The notes under the pieces are model-generated. The model was not told where the DNA came from. It did not search any database and saw only the letters and a program-made list of their open reading frames with translations. Positions 9,846 to 18,979 of a stretch of DNA of 34,676 bases are shown in pieces (position 1 is the first letter of the stretch; the number at the start of each line of letters is the position of its first letter). Both the position numbers and the translations under genes were made by a program. The DNA is from Chara braunii (lineage: Eukaryota; Streptophyta; Charophyceae; Charales; Characeae): assembly GCA_003427395.1 (NCBI GenBank), contig BFEA01000005.1:8256698-8291373 (forward strand). Direction: 5' to 3'.

Positions 9846-11419
9846 TCGTCTGTACGTGGTTTTCAATGGCGAGAACCTGGCAGACAACATGATCGCAGTC
9901 TTCCCGGCCAGTATTCCATCGAAGTCTCCCCGTGCTAATGCTCCAAGTCCGTCCAAACCCGCGGCGACGGCCCGCTCGAAAGTTGCCTGTTCATCCGACC
10001 CGTCAAGACAAGCCGTGGCGTGTTTCAACGTGGCAGACGAGGACAAGTTCCCTTGTAGCCAGAGGGAGGAGGACGGCGTGACAAGTGTTCGAGGAGCTAC
10101 TTACGGGGACATGGAGCGCAACCCAGCTCATCTAATTGGTCTTCTCGAGAACTTTTGCAGAGTTGGGCAAACTGTTTTTTTCTTCAGGAAGGCACACGAG
10201 TTTGTCGTGTGGGAACTCTTGCGCAGCGGTCGGAACATCGTTGCGTTAGAGGACGAGGCGAAGATGATCGATTACCTTTCCGAGTTCGTCAAGACACGCG
10301 TGGGGGACCCCCGTCACCATTGCTCTTTTGTCCAAACCACCGGCGAACGAAACTGGGATCCCAAACGTGATATGCATTGGAAATTGTCGGAGAAGAAAAG
10401 GATGGAGGTTTGGGAGTTCCTTTTCCAGCCAGGACCGCCTGCTCAGATCGACCTTGAATACAACCGACGGAGGAACCTGGTGTTCGGTGTGCTGAATGGT
10501 TACCACGATGCACCTAGGGAGTCTGTCTCAAACTTCCTGAAAAAGCTGGAGCACGTTTTCTTCTTGATGGTCGAACCGCTGAGTCACTGACCCTCGAAAA
10601 CTACAATGCGTAGTTCGGCGAGGAGGACCCTTTCGACGCTGAGGACATGGAGGAGATGACCGACTCCGAAACCTTCGATTTCGAGTCCATGTCGCTTCCT
10701 CGGGTGGTTGCACAGGTTGATGATGAAGGGGAAGGTGTTCCTCGGAGATATAGCACGTCCCCTGTCGGTTTGAAGCGTGTGTTCGAGCGCAAAACAGTCG
10801 AGGACCAATCGTCTGATGACTGGGAAGAAGAGAGAGACTATGATTACGAACCTGGTGAGAAGCTCCCTAGGGACCATGATACATGGGAGAATGATAGGCT
10901 CTTTTTCTACGGGAAGCATCACTGGTTCACGCCGGAGGATATCTGGGGCCACAACGTCGTCTGGCACCCCAGGAAATTCCAACCTGCTGTAAAGATTGGA
11001 AAGTGGGTCATGGCAATGAAGGAAGCAGATGGGAAGTGGAGTGGCATGAACAGACTGGGACTGGGTCCATTTAAGAAAAAGGCGAGAGAAGCTCTGGTGG
11101 AGCATTTGAGTGTTATGAACCCCGATAGGAGCATGCCGGACATCAATGCGTATGTAGGCCAAAAGCTCGATGAGTTGTACACCAACAAAATGTTGGAGTT
11201 CTGAACGCCTTTCTACGCTCTCGAAACAGCAACGTCTCGTGGCATTGACTTGCGCATGCCACAACCTTTGTCGGGTGGTCAGCATCCAGAAGGCGGTGGG
11301 CGAGGTAATGGAGGAGACCACGCAGGACCCGGTGGAGGAGGTGATGGAGACGACTCAGGATCTGGTAGTGGCGAAGCAAAGGGGAAGGGGCCAGGCGAAA
11401 CGTCGTCGGAACCAAAGGG

Positions 11420-11540
11420 CTCCGGCGGAAAACGGTCCGACGAAAAAGGGTCCGGCGGAAAGGGGTCCGGCGGAAAGGGGTCGGGCGGAAAGGGATCGGG
11501 CGGAAAGGGGTCGGGCGGAAAGGGGACGGGCAGAAAGCGT
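11420..11540 (+). repeat. 15-bp coding minisatellite (KGSGG)n
   Basis: About eight copies of TCCGGCGGAAAGGGG and variants (TCGGGCGGAAAGGGG), period 15, keeping the reading frame and encoding a Lys-Gly-Ser-Gly-Gly array. The last copies degenerate into a basic GRKRRA tail. Confidence 0.92.
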
Positions 11541-11689
11541 AGAGCGTTCGGGAGTCACGAGTCTAGCGGAACTGAAAGCCGCTGCGAAGGGAGTCGAGAC
11601 TCGGATATGCGAGACGAGGCGGCCCTGAGGTCTTATCAAGTGCGAGTACATTCACACTTGTCTGCGAGGACTTTGTTTCACGACGTCGG

Positions 11690-12560
11690 CGAGCGCAAAG
11701 TGTTGGAGGGGCCCGCTGCAGGAGTGTTGGAGACCAGTCCTAGCGAGTATGATCGTTATGCTTCGGAGGGTGCATCCATCGATTTTAAGAGCAAGAGTGC
11801 ACCGGATCCGAGGGAAGAGAAGCTGTCATAAGACGCGCATGTTGTGCACCGGGAAGAAGAAACTCAACATTGGCCGCCTCACGAAGTGCGGGAGGGGCTC
11901 GATGCAGGAGTGTTTGAGACCGGTGCTACCAAGCATCAGTGTCATGCTTTGGAGGGCGCGTCCGTGGACTTAGAGAGCAAGAGTACACCACCTCCGGGGA
12001 AAGGGGAGCTCTCACAGGAAGCGCATGTTGTGCAGCGGGAAGAGGAAACTCAACATTGGCCGCCTCACGAAGTGCGAGAGGGGCTCGATGTAAGAGTGTT
12101 TGAGACCGGTGCTAGCGAGCATCAGTGTCATGCTTCGGAGGGCGCGTCCGTCGATGTTGAGAGCAAGAGTGCAGCAGCTTTGGGGGAAGAGGACCTCTTA
12201 CAGGAAGCGCATGCTGTGCAGTGGGATGTCGGGTTAGGCGGAGGTGAAAGCCACTGCGAAGGGAGTCGAGATTCCAACACGGGAGACGAGGCCACCCTGG
12301 GGTCTTATCAAGTGCGAGTAGATTCGCACTTGTCCGCAAGGACTTTGTTTCATGACGTTGAGGACAGTCCTCGCCGCAGTACGCAACACGCGTGTCCTGT
12401 TCAAGACGACACCTTGCTCCTGCACCTCTTGGAAGAGGGTGAACGTTTACAGAGTGCGGCGGCATCTGTTCAGGGGCCCTGTGTAGGAGTGTTGGAGACA
12501 GAGGCTAGTGAGTGCAAAGGTCATGCTTTGGAGGAGACGCATGCTGTGCAGCGGGATGAA
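11690..12560 (+). repeat. 186-bp in-frame coding tandem repeat
   Basis: CAACATTGGCCGCC occurs at 11865 and 12051 (offset 186 bp, 62 codons). The flanking unit (GCGCATGTTGTGCA, CATCAGTGTCATGC, GAGAGCAAGAGTGCA-like words) is seen in two full and at least two partial copies. A larger block with TCTTATCAAGTGCGAGTA and CATTCACACTTGTC or GATTCGCACTTGTC occurs at 11631 and 12303, offset 672 bp. All offsets are multiples of three, so these duplications were compatible with translation. Confidence 0.85.
12309..12332. promoter_or_regulatory. perfect 9-bp-arm dyad inside coding repeat
   Basis: Arms CAAGTGCGA (12309-12317) and TCGCACTTG (12324-12332) are exact reverse complements separated by 6 bp. The paralogous copy at 11637-11660 has one arm mismatch. 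It is the best-formed copy of the dyad family found in the 2.15-3.03 and 5.8-6.55 kb clusters. A role as a protein-binding site is inferred from symmetry only. Confidence 0.55.
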
Positions 12561-13290
12561 GAGCTTCTCCAAGGCTCGTCAGGAAATGCCATCAACATCG
12601 GGGACACTGATTTGGTTTTGCACAGCGGGTCGCCACTGACGACGCAAGAGGGTGACATTAAGGGAGGTTAGTGGACGTTTGTGGAAGGCAAAGACCGTGG
12701 GCAGGAAGGACTTGCATGGACGTTTGGGGAAGCTCGGCTTCGTGGCGATGAGGAGGGCGAAGAAGAACCTGTGGTGGAAACTCGGTTTCATGATGATGAG
12801 GAAGGCGAAGAACCCGTAGGGGAAGCTCAACTTTTTGGCGGTGAGGTGTCAGCTCGGCTTCATGATGATGAGGCAGGCGAAGAAAGCGTGGGGGAAGCTC
12901 AGCTTTAGACCGGTGAGGTATCGGCTCGGCTTCATGCCGGTGAGGTATCGGCTCGTCAGATGGGTTCGAAGCGGACAGATCATGATTCTCCGTCCACCAG
13001 CTGCGGTGAAGAGCAAGGTGATCGAGCGTCTACCCTCAGTTCCGGTCGGGAAATGGTGCTGCATGAAGCAACGGAGTTGGTTAGCGACTCAGCTGCCATC
13101 GAGCTGGTTAGCGACTCACCGGTAGTCGAGATGCAAAACATCGAATCCTCCACGGACGTCGGCACAGTGGCGCGACAGGAGGCCAGTTCCCCTCGAAGGA
13201 CTCCCGAGCACGGTAAGATTTGTGAACAGCAGCACTCGCGCATCTGTCGATGTTCAACTCTGTGGTGTTCCACACTAAATTGATGGGCTC

Positions 13291-14499
13291 ATGTGGCTAT
13301 TACCACTTCTTGAACAAAAGTTTGTGGGTTGTGGGTTGTTTTCTATGTTCTACAAGTGTGAGGTTGTCAATGTCCCTGTCGATGAAGCCTTCGCAAGCCA
13401 TGCACGGAAATTCGTTTTCAGGGAGGTCATTGGCCGCTTTACCGAAGAAGTCCTCGTCAACTGTAGGGTTGTTTAAAAGGGTCCAGATGCCTCGCCTTTC
13501 CGGGAGAGATGTCACAGTTCTGAAGGCTTGTGGAATAGATAAGGAGGAAGCTTTGCGGAAACATTTGTCTGCGTCTATCGAAAGCGATACTGCTTTGTCT
13601 GATGGGTCTGATAACGACGCCAGACGGGGTACTGTCAAAGACGCGTGTCCTAAGTACGTTGCCAAAGACACATTCAGCAGTCGGGGTTATAAATTTTCTA
13701 CAAAAATGGTGCCCTGGTGGTTTTGGCGGCTCCTCACACTTGTTTTTGGGTGTTTGTGCAGCTGCGGCGACATCATCTTTTCGCGTGTCGTTGCCTACTG
13801 AGGAGCTTAGCGGTGCAAACTTGAGAATGTTGCAGGAGGTCTGCAGAGATTTCAGCAACGACCACGAGGTGGTTTCCTCGATTCGCAAAGGGACCAGTTC
13901 TATTGTGTTGAGCAGAAAAAATTGTCAGACTCTTGTTCAGGGGGGGTGGCTTTGCGATGAGGTGGTGGAGTCCTACTTGGCCTTGGTTGGCAATGCTACG
14001 TTGTCGGGGTGTCCCTCTGTTTATATTTTCAGTACGTTTGTCTATGCGGAGCTCGTCGATGAGGGATGTCAACATGATAGGGTTTCGAGATTGACAAAAA
14101 ATGTCAACATTTTTGCGTACGATATGTTAATCATTTGTTTATAAAAATTGAGTGCACTGGACCCTATTATGCGTTCGCGAAGGAGGGATGGAGTACTACG
14201 ACTCCGTCCTACAAGAGGATGATGTTTTTTCTTCCAGTGTGCTTGCGAACTTCATGAAATACCTATATGACGCAGCACTTCGTCAATTTGGTCGACACAC
14301 GAAACTGAATCTGTGAGAGCCCAAGGAAGTTGTTCATGGTGTCCCTCAACAGTCGGACGGGTCGAGCTGCGGTGTTTTCATGCTCGCATTCGTTTCATTT
14401 CTGGCACGCGGTCATTCACCTCCAGTTCCGATAGGCCAAAGCGACATTCCGAACATCAGGCTGAGGATGGCGGTGAACATAATCCGAGGCTCAGGATAA
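13291..14499 (+). pseudogene. Ulp1/C48-type cysteine protease domain, disrupted
   Basis: The domain is readable in consecutive frames. Leader pieces are 13291-13476 (KCEVVNVPVDEAF) and about 13470-13700. The frame of 13602-14144 then carries LSRKNCQTL, GGWLCDEVVESYL, VYIFSTFVYAEL and NVNIFAYDMLII, matching the substrate-cleft half of Ulp1/SENP proteases. After a one-base frame change and a TGA just before it, the catalytic half follows: HWTLL (His at 14155-14157), EYYDS (Asp at 14200-14202), VPQQSDGSSCGVF (Gln at 14350-14352, Cys at 14368-14370) and DIPNIRLRMA. The frame ends with TAA at 14497. All four catalytic positions of the family are kept. A TGA at 14314 also interrupts. Ulp1-type proteases deconjugate SUMO-like proteins and are known from several plant and algal DNA-transposon groups. 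A GTAAGA at 13213 could be a splice donor, so some frame changes may be introns. Confidence 0.75.
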
Positions 14500-15160
14500 T
14501 ATTCCTGTTTTGAAAATACGCAACGTTTTTTATTCGCAAGGCCATAAACAAAAGTGCGAATATATTCCCACTTAGTCTAGCAGTCGGGCGGCTCGAGCTG
14601 TAATGTTATTTTGATGAGATAGAGGATTGCAGTGGATGCATCTATCAAGTGCACACTTAGATGTCGATGTGAATATCCCAGCCTCGTGCTGCAGTATTTT
14701 TTTAGGGTTCTTCATTTCGACGAATCTGACAACTTTACACGTGGGATTTTCTTTGACTTTCTTGGGTTTTTAGTTTTTCGGATGCAAATGGCGTAGCCTC
14801 GTGCAGCCTGTTTTTTAGGACCCCACCAGCGCCGTGCTGCCTTCGTTTGTTTTCAAGTTATTCTCATTCTTTGCCGCCCATCATCGTTTAGAGGGTTGCA
14901 GCGGACGCTTAGGTGAAGTGAACGCTTAGATGTCGATGTGAATATCCCAACCACATGGTGCAGTATCTTTTAAGTAGTTGCTTAAATATCGGATGTGAAT
15001 ATCCCACCTTCGTGCTGCCTTTGTTTGTTTTCGGGTTATTATCCTTATTTCCTGTATGACTGCGGCAGCGTCGTGCTGCCTTTATTCGTTTCCAGGTTGT
15101 GCTCCTGTGTTGCTCATGAGAAATATTTGTCGTCTTGTGGACATTCTTTACACTCATGCT
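14500..15160. repeat. diverged repeats with GATGTGAATATCCCA / CGTGCTGC words
   Basis: No gene. The words GATGTCGATGTGAATATCCCA (near 14658 and 14930, shorter at 14991) and TCGTGCTGC or CCGTGCTGC followed by CTT[TC]GTTTGTTTTC (near 14830, 15011 and 15075) recur at about 70-110-bp spacing. A near-perfect 22-bp dyad sits at 14552-14573 (arms AAGTGCGAATA / TATTCCCACTT, one mismatch), about 55 bp after the Ulp1 stop. Confidence 0.6.
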
Positions 15161-15180
15161 CGTAGGACTAGATACTCTGG

Positions 15181-15335
15181 TTCATTTAGAAGATGTTGGT
15201 GAAAGACATAAGTTATTTATTTCTGGTCGCCAAATTGTTTCGTGCTTATGTCAAAGTTCATTTAGCAAGATGTTGGTGAAAAATATCAATGATTACTTCT
15301 TGGTCGCCAAATTGTTTCGTGCTTGTCTTTTTCTT
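15181..15335. repeat. ~77-bp tandem duplication
   Basis: TTCATTTAG followed by AGATGTTGGTGAAA and GGTCGCCAAATTGTTTCGTG occurs at 15181 and again at 15257, offset 76-77 bp, with about 85% identity by eye. Confidence 0.85.
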
Positions 15336-15360
15336 ACGTGAGACTTTACGGTTTGAAAGA

Positions 15361-15450
15361 CCCCCCTACCCCCACCCCCCGTCTCCGCGTACCACCCCAT
15401 TTTTTCGGTTCACCCCCTCTGCTGTGCCCTCCTCCCCGTAACCACCCTCC
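15361..15450. other. C-rich tract
   Basis: Runs of C5-C6 at 15361-15380 (CCCCCCTACCCCCACCCCCC), then further CCCC groups to about 15450. The minus strand could fold as a G-quadruplex. No gene. Confidence 0.6.
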
Positions 15451-15459
15451 TTCTTGTCT

Positions 15460-15700
15460 CCAGCGAATGTTGACTGTTGCTTTCATATGACAATTGCGAA
15501 CTTATTCGCAATTCGAAAATCAATTCTCGCAGAATATATGTGTGCTTGACGTTATTTTATGGACTCCACAAAATTTAGTGGTACAGTAAATGATCACCAA
15601 TTTTGATATCGCCAGAATACATGTCGTAGTCTCCACTGAATGCTGACTGTTCTTTCCGTATGACAAATGCGAACATATTCGCAATTTAGAAGCCATATAT
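15460..15700. repeat. ~175-bp repeat pair carrying dyads
   Basis: GAATG[TC]TGACTGTT followed by TATGACAA and a dyad occurs near 15464 and 15639. The dyad at 15492-15513 has perfect 9-bp arms AATTGCGAA / TTCGCAATT with a 4-bp spacer. The one at 15665-15686 has one arm mismatch. Both have the 22-bp length seen in the other dyads. Confidence 0.7.
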
Positions 15701-16190
15701 TTGTGATAAGACCGTTCATATCTATAAATTTTTCAGAATTATTACCTTTTGTGTTTTCACCAGAAATTTGTTCAAAGCTGCAAGTTCACCAGAAATGATC
15801 ATCAGTTGTGTTATCGCCAGACTGTATGTGTGCTTGACCCCTGTGCTTCAACGTTGTTTGTCGCTCAAGGATCGATATGCGGCATTCGCCAAAATTGATG
15901 ATTGCCAAAAATTGTTACCTTCTGCGTTGTCACCAGAAGACCGATCATTTATGCAAGTTCGCAAAAAATAATATTTTGCCGAAATTATTACCTTCTGTCT
16001 TATCGAAAAAAATGGATAAATCGTGAAAAAGATTGTCCTTTGTGTTATGTCTTGCCAATAGTGAAATATGAATGATTTTCAATTTTTTTTTAAAAACTCA
16101 TTGAAGAGATCACGAACAAATCTATCGACCCTCCAATTTGGAGGGTCTGTGACCCATTCTTCGGAGTGCGAAAAACTGCTAAAGTTGTAG
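15701..16190. other. no gene seen
   Basis: AT-rich sequence. The words CACCAGAA/CGCCAGAC and ATTATTACCTTCTG recur several times between 15750 and 16000. No frame with recognisable content. Confidence 0.4.
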
Positions 16191-17493
16191 AACTTTCCCT
16201 GTTGGCCCGCAAATGGCATTGTAGCAGAACTCGAACGTGCCCCAAATTGACCCGAAATCATTTCTTTAAATATTTTTGATATTTTCCCTGAAAGGACCAC
16301 GAACAAATCTACAAACCCCCAAATTTTTAGAATTTTCTGTGAATTCTTCTAAGTGTGAAAAATTGCCAAAGTTCCCGCAGTCAAATTGCGAGACTCGGTC
16401 CGCCATTTCGGCCTATGGGCGCCGCCCTCCCTAAGAACCCGCTGGAACTCACCGGGGGGGGACTATTTCCTGTTGTCGGAGGGAGTGGTGGTTTAAAGCG
16501 CCGCCTCACCTTTTTCGACGATGCACTGCGCGAGAGCATGTGCGAATTGATTCGTAGTTCAAAATTATTTTCTCTACCTTTGCTCGAGGGAATTTTTAAC
16601 TGGCTTACAACGCCTCCTCACGTCTTCTGGCTTCCGCTTTTAGCCTTTTGCAATTTTCGCTAAAAGGGGTGCACGAAGCCTTGACGTATCACTAAAAGGG
16701 GTGCACGACGTCTTGACATCTCGCTACAAGGGTTGCAAAAACATTTGATGTGCACTCGTCGTCGTCATTTTTGCGATTCCCGATGCCCATTCCTTTTCGC
16801 AAAAAGAGGTCGACGCCGGGTCTGCCATGGGTGCGTGAGTGTGAAATGTAGTTGGAATCTAATACAATGCAAAAATGACCGTTAACAACGAATAATAATT
16901 GTTGGCGCCTGTGCCGTGAGCTTACACTCGCCTTTATGTTATGTCTGATGCTGGACCTTTAAAATGTGTGATGCATAACCCCTGCGCTTTGATTTTATTT
17001 CTCGCTTAACTTTCTTTTTGACGGATGAAGATGCACCAGAATTGCAATGATTCACATCAGATTCTGTGACAGTGGGAACTGTACGATGGCAAGGTCCTTA
17101 TGTGCGGAATGTTTTCGAATTTGAAAGTGGGTACTCCAGCTTTGCTGGCACCCTCTCCCACAAAAGGCATTATAACATAACTCAAACGTACACCAAATTG
17201 GCGTGGCGATTGTTTGGAGGTCGAAATGATTTTTTTAAATATTTTTTATATTTTTCTTGGAAGGACCATGGGCAAATCTACGAACCCTCGAATTTTTAGA
17301 ATTTATGTGAACTCTTCTAAGCGAGAAAAATTGGCAAAGTTGTCGATGTCAAATTGCGAGACTAGGCCCGTCGTTTCGGCCTTCGGTCGCCACCCTCCCT
17401 AAAAACCCGTCGTAACTCGTTGACTTGCCGTGAGGGCACGGGTGCGCAGCCCGAAGTTTGTATATGCTTGATTGATAAACAGAGAGAGAGAGA

Positions 17494-17539
<46 letters not shown>

Positions 17540-18845
17540 AAGTCCGAAGTGTCATTTCAACCACTGCCCAAGCCTGAGCACTTTCATCGGACGAAAGTGT
17601 CGTTTCAACCACTGCCCAAGCCTGAGCACTTTCATCGGACGAAAGTGTCGTTTCAACCACTGCCCAAGCCTGCGCACTTTCGTCGGACTTTTCAGCCCCT
17701 GTCCCCGGCCCCGCATGCCCTTTCCATTTGCCCCTGCTTTGGCACCGTTTCGATTTCGACAAAAACCCAAAGCGTGGTCCCACCCGCAGCTACCGGTCTC
17801 TCATTTTTCAGACAAACTGCCACCAGCCCCCAAAGTGCCACACCTGCACCTTCCTGCATTTTTCGAGCCTTCCAACGACCGAACGACCCGACCGGTATAA
17901 CGAAGGACGACGAAAAAATGTCTCCATGTCTCAAAGGGGGAAAAATGTCACCGGCAGCTACCGGTGCCTCATTTTTCAGACAAACTGCCACCACCCCACA
18001 AAGTGTCACACTTGCACCTTCCTGCATTGTTCGAGCCTTCCAACGACCAAACGACCCGACTGGTATAACGAAGGATGACGAAAAAATGTCTCTATGTCTC
18101 AAATGGGGAAAAACGCACCTCTGATGGGCTGCGAATAGGGGGGGGGCTATTTCATGCTGTCGGAAGGAGTGGTGGTTTAAAGCGCCTCCTCACCATTTCC
18201 GACGACGCACTATGAGAAAGCATGTGCGAATTAATTCGTAGTTTAAGCGTGTGTAAATTGATTCGTAGTTTTAGATTCCCTCCTCCACCTTTGCTCGAGG
18301 GAATTAATAACTGGCTTACAACGCCTCCTCACCTCTTACAACTTCCGCTTTAAGCCTTTTGCAATTTTCGCTAAAAGGGGTGCATATTGCTAAAAGGGGT
18401 GCACGAAGCCTTGACGTATCGCTAATAGGGTCGCAAAAACATTTAATATGCACTCACCGTTGTCGCTTTTGTGATTCCTGATGCTCATTCCTTTTCGCTA
18501 AAAGGGGTCGACACCGGGTCTGCTATGGGTGAGTGAGCGTGAAATCCAGTTGGAGTCTCATACAATGTGGAAGTGACCGTTAACAACGAATAGTAATTGT
18601 TGGCGCCTGTACCGTGAGTTTTCACTCGCTGTTATGTTACGTCTGATGTTAGACCTTGAAAATGTGTGATGCTTTACCCCTGCGCATTGATTTTATTTCT
18701 CGCTCAACTGCCGTACTGACGGATAAAGATGCACCAGAATTGCAATGATTCATATCTGCGAGAGTGAGAACTGTACGATGGCAAGGTCCTTATATATGCA
18801 ATATTTCAGAGTTTGAAATTGGGTCCTCCAACATTGCTGACAGGC
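16190..18845. repeat. 953-bp tandem repeat, second copy interrupted
   Basis: Copy 1 spans about 16190-17150. Copy 2 starts about 17150, runs to about 17430, is interrupted, and resumes from about 18130 to 18845. Anchors: GGCATT[GA]TA at 16213 and 17166; TCAAATTGCGAGACT at about 16380 and 17349; GGAGTGGTGGTTTAAAGCGCC at about 16482 and 18166; CTAAAAGGGGTGCACGAAGCCTTGACGTATC at 16663-16690 and 18390-18420; GTTAACAACGAATA at about 16881 and 18579; ACTGTACGATGGCAAGGTCCTTAT at 17079 and 18770. The copies are roughly 80-85% alike by eye. No gene is evident. Confidence 0.88.
17431..18128. repeat. ~700-bp insertion: (GA)n, 48-bp x3, 168-bp x2
   Basis: Within the second copy of the 953-bp repeat lies (AG)n at 17481-17538, then three near-identical 48-bp units starting at 17547, 17595 and 17643 (AAGTGTCGTTTCAACCACTG). 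These are followed by two 168-bp units anchored at CAGCTACCGGT (17787 and 17955). All unit lengths are multiples of three and a 234-residue frame (17420-18124) stays open, but two other frames are also open over most of it, so I do not call it a gene. Confidence 0.8.
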
Positions 18846-18979
18846 ATGACTGTCCTGCTTACAACGCCTCCTCACCTCTTCCAATGACTCATTGTGTAAG
18901 ATTTCTATCCGGATTGCAGTGCCTCCTCTCCTCTTCCAACGACTAAGTGTGTGAAAGCATTTGAAAATTAATTCGTAGT

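Larger units (their letters stand above)
6606..11204 (+). pseudogene. decayed ParB-like / DNA methyltransferase-like fusion
   Basis: One long former reading frame broken across frames. Pieces: a start region (6606-7276, needing about two frame changes); a basic, K/R/E-rich linker (about 7347-7790); a ParB-type domain (about 7830-8420); a helical middle (8430-9500); and a methyltransferase-like domain (about 9560-10590). An acidic tail runs to 11204. ParB evidence: LIDPRKV near 7902, then NGQHT followed by VAAVKEL (second copy, 8237-8270), matching the family's GERR/GHHR box, then MENTRHK at 8375-8395, matching the ENxxR box. Methyltransferase evidence: LCDPTLLSDW at 9587-9616 in the place of motif IV (DPPY). 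A C-terminal segment at 10120-10260 (NPAHLIGLLENFC, then LLRSGRNIVALE) matches the pattern surrounding motif I of beta-class N4/N6 enzymes. The expected DPFxGSGT core is replaced by FFFRKAHEF, so enzymatic activity seems lost even in the parent. Breaks include a 68-bp duplication (8121-8256), stops at 9554 and 9835, a frame change near 9640, another near 10580 and stops at 10611 and 11202. Some frame changes could be introns. The domain assignment is from motif reading only. Confidence 0.62.
11205..13283 (+). pseudogene. low-complexity repeat-rich extension of the ParB-like frame
   Basis: This stretch stays in one phase from about 10581 to 13281, interrupted only by stops at 10611, 11202, 11829, 12669 and 12906. 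That is far fewer than expected for random DNA, so it was probably one reading frame continuous with the methyltransferase-like part. It starts with a Gly-rich segment, then a KGSGG pentapeptide array, 62-residue repeats containing QHWPPHEVREGLD, SEGASVDVESKS and EAHVVQ, a duplicated SYQVRV[DH]SHLSARTLFHDV block, and an acidic repeat with GEA[RQ]L and HDDEEGEE. Composition suggests a disordered linker. At 11829 a TAA stands where the next repeat copy has CAG. The following Ulp1 domain lies in other frames. Confidence 0.5.

Noticed and set aside
17420-18124. 234-residue frame with Arg-Glu repeats
   Set aside because: Begins in (GA)n and covers two tandem repeats; two other phases are also open across most of it, so openness is compositional. 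Kept only as a finding.
16450-18840. LTR retrotransposon with ~700-bp LTRs at 16450-17150 and 18140-18840
   Set aside because: The intervening part contains the start of the same repeat again (17150-17430), so a tandem repeat with an insertion explains it better; no TG..CA ends, primer-binding site or polyprotein.
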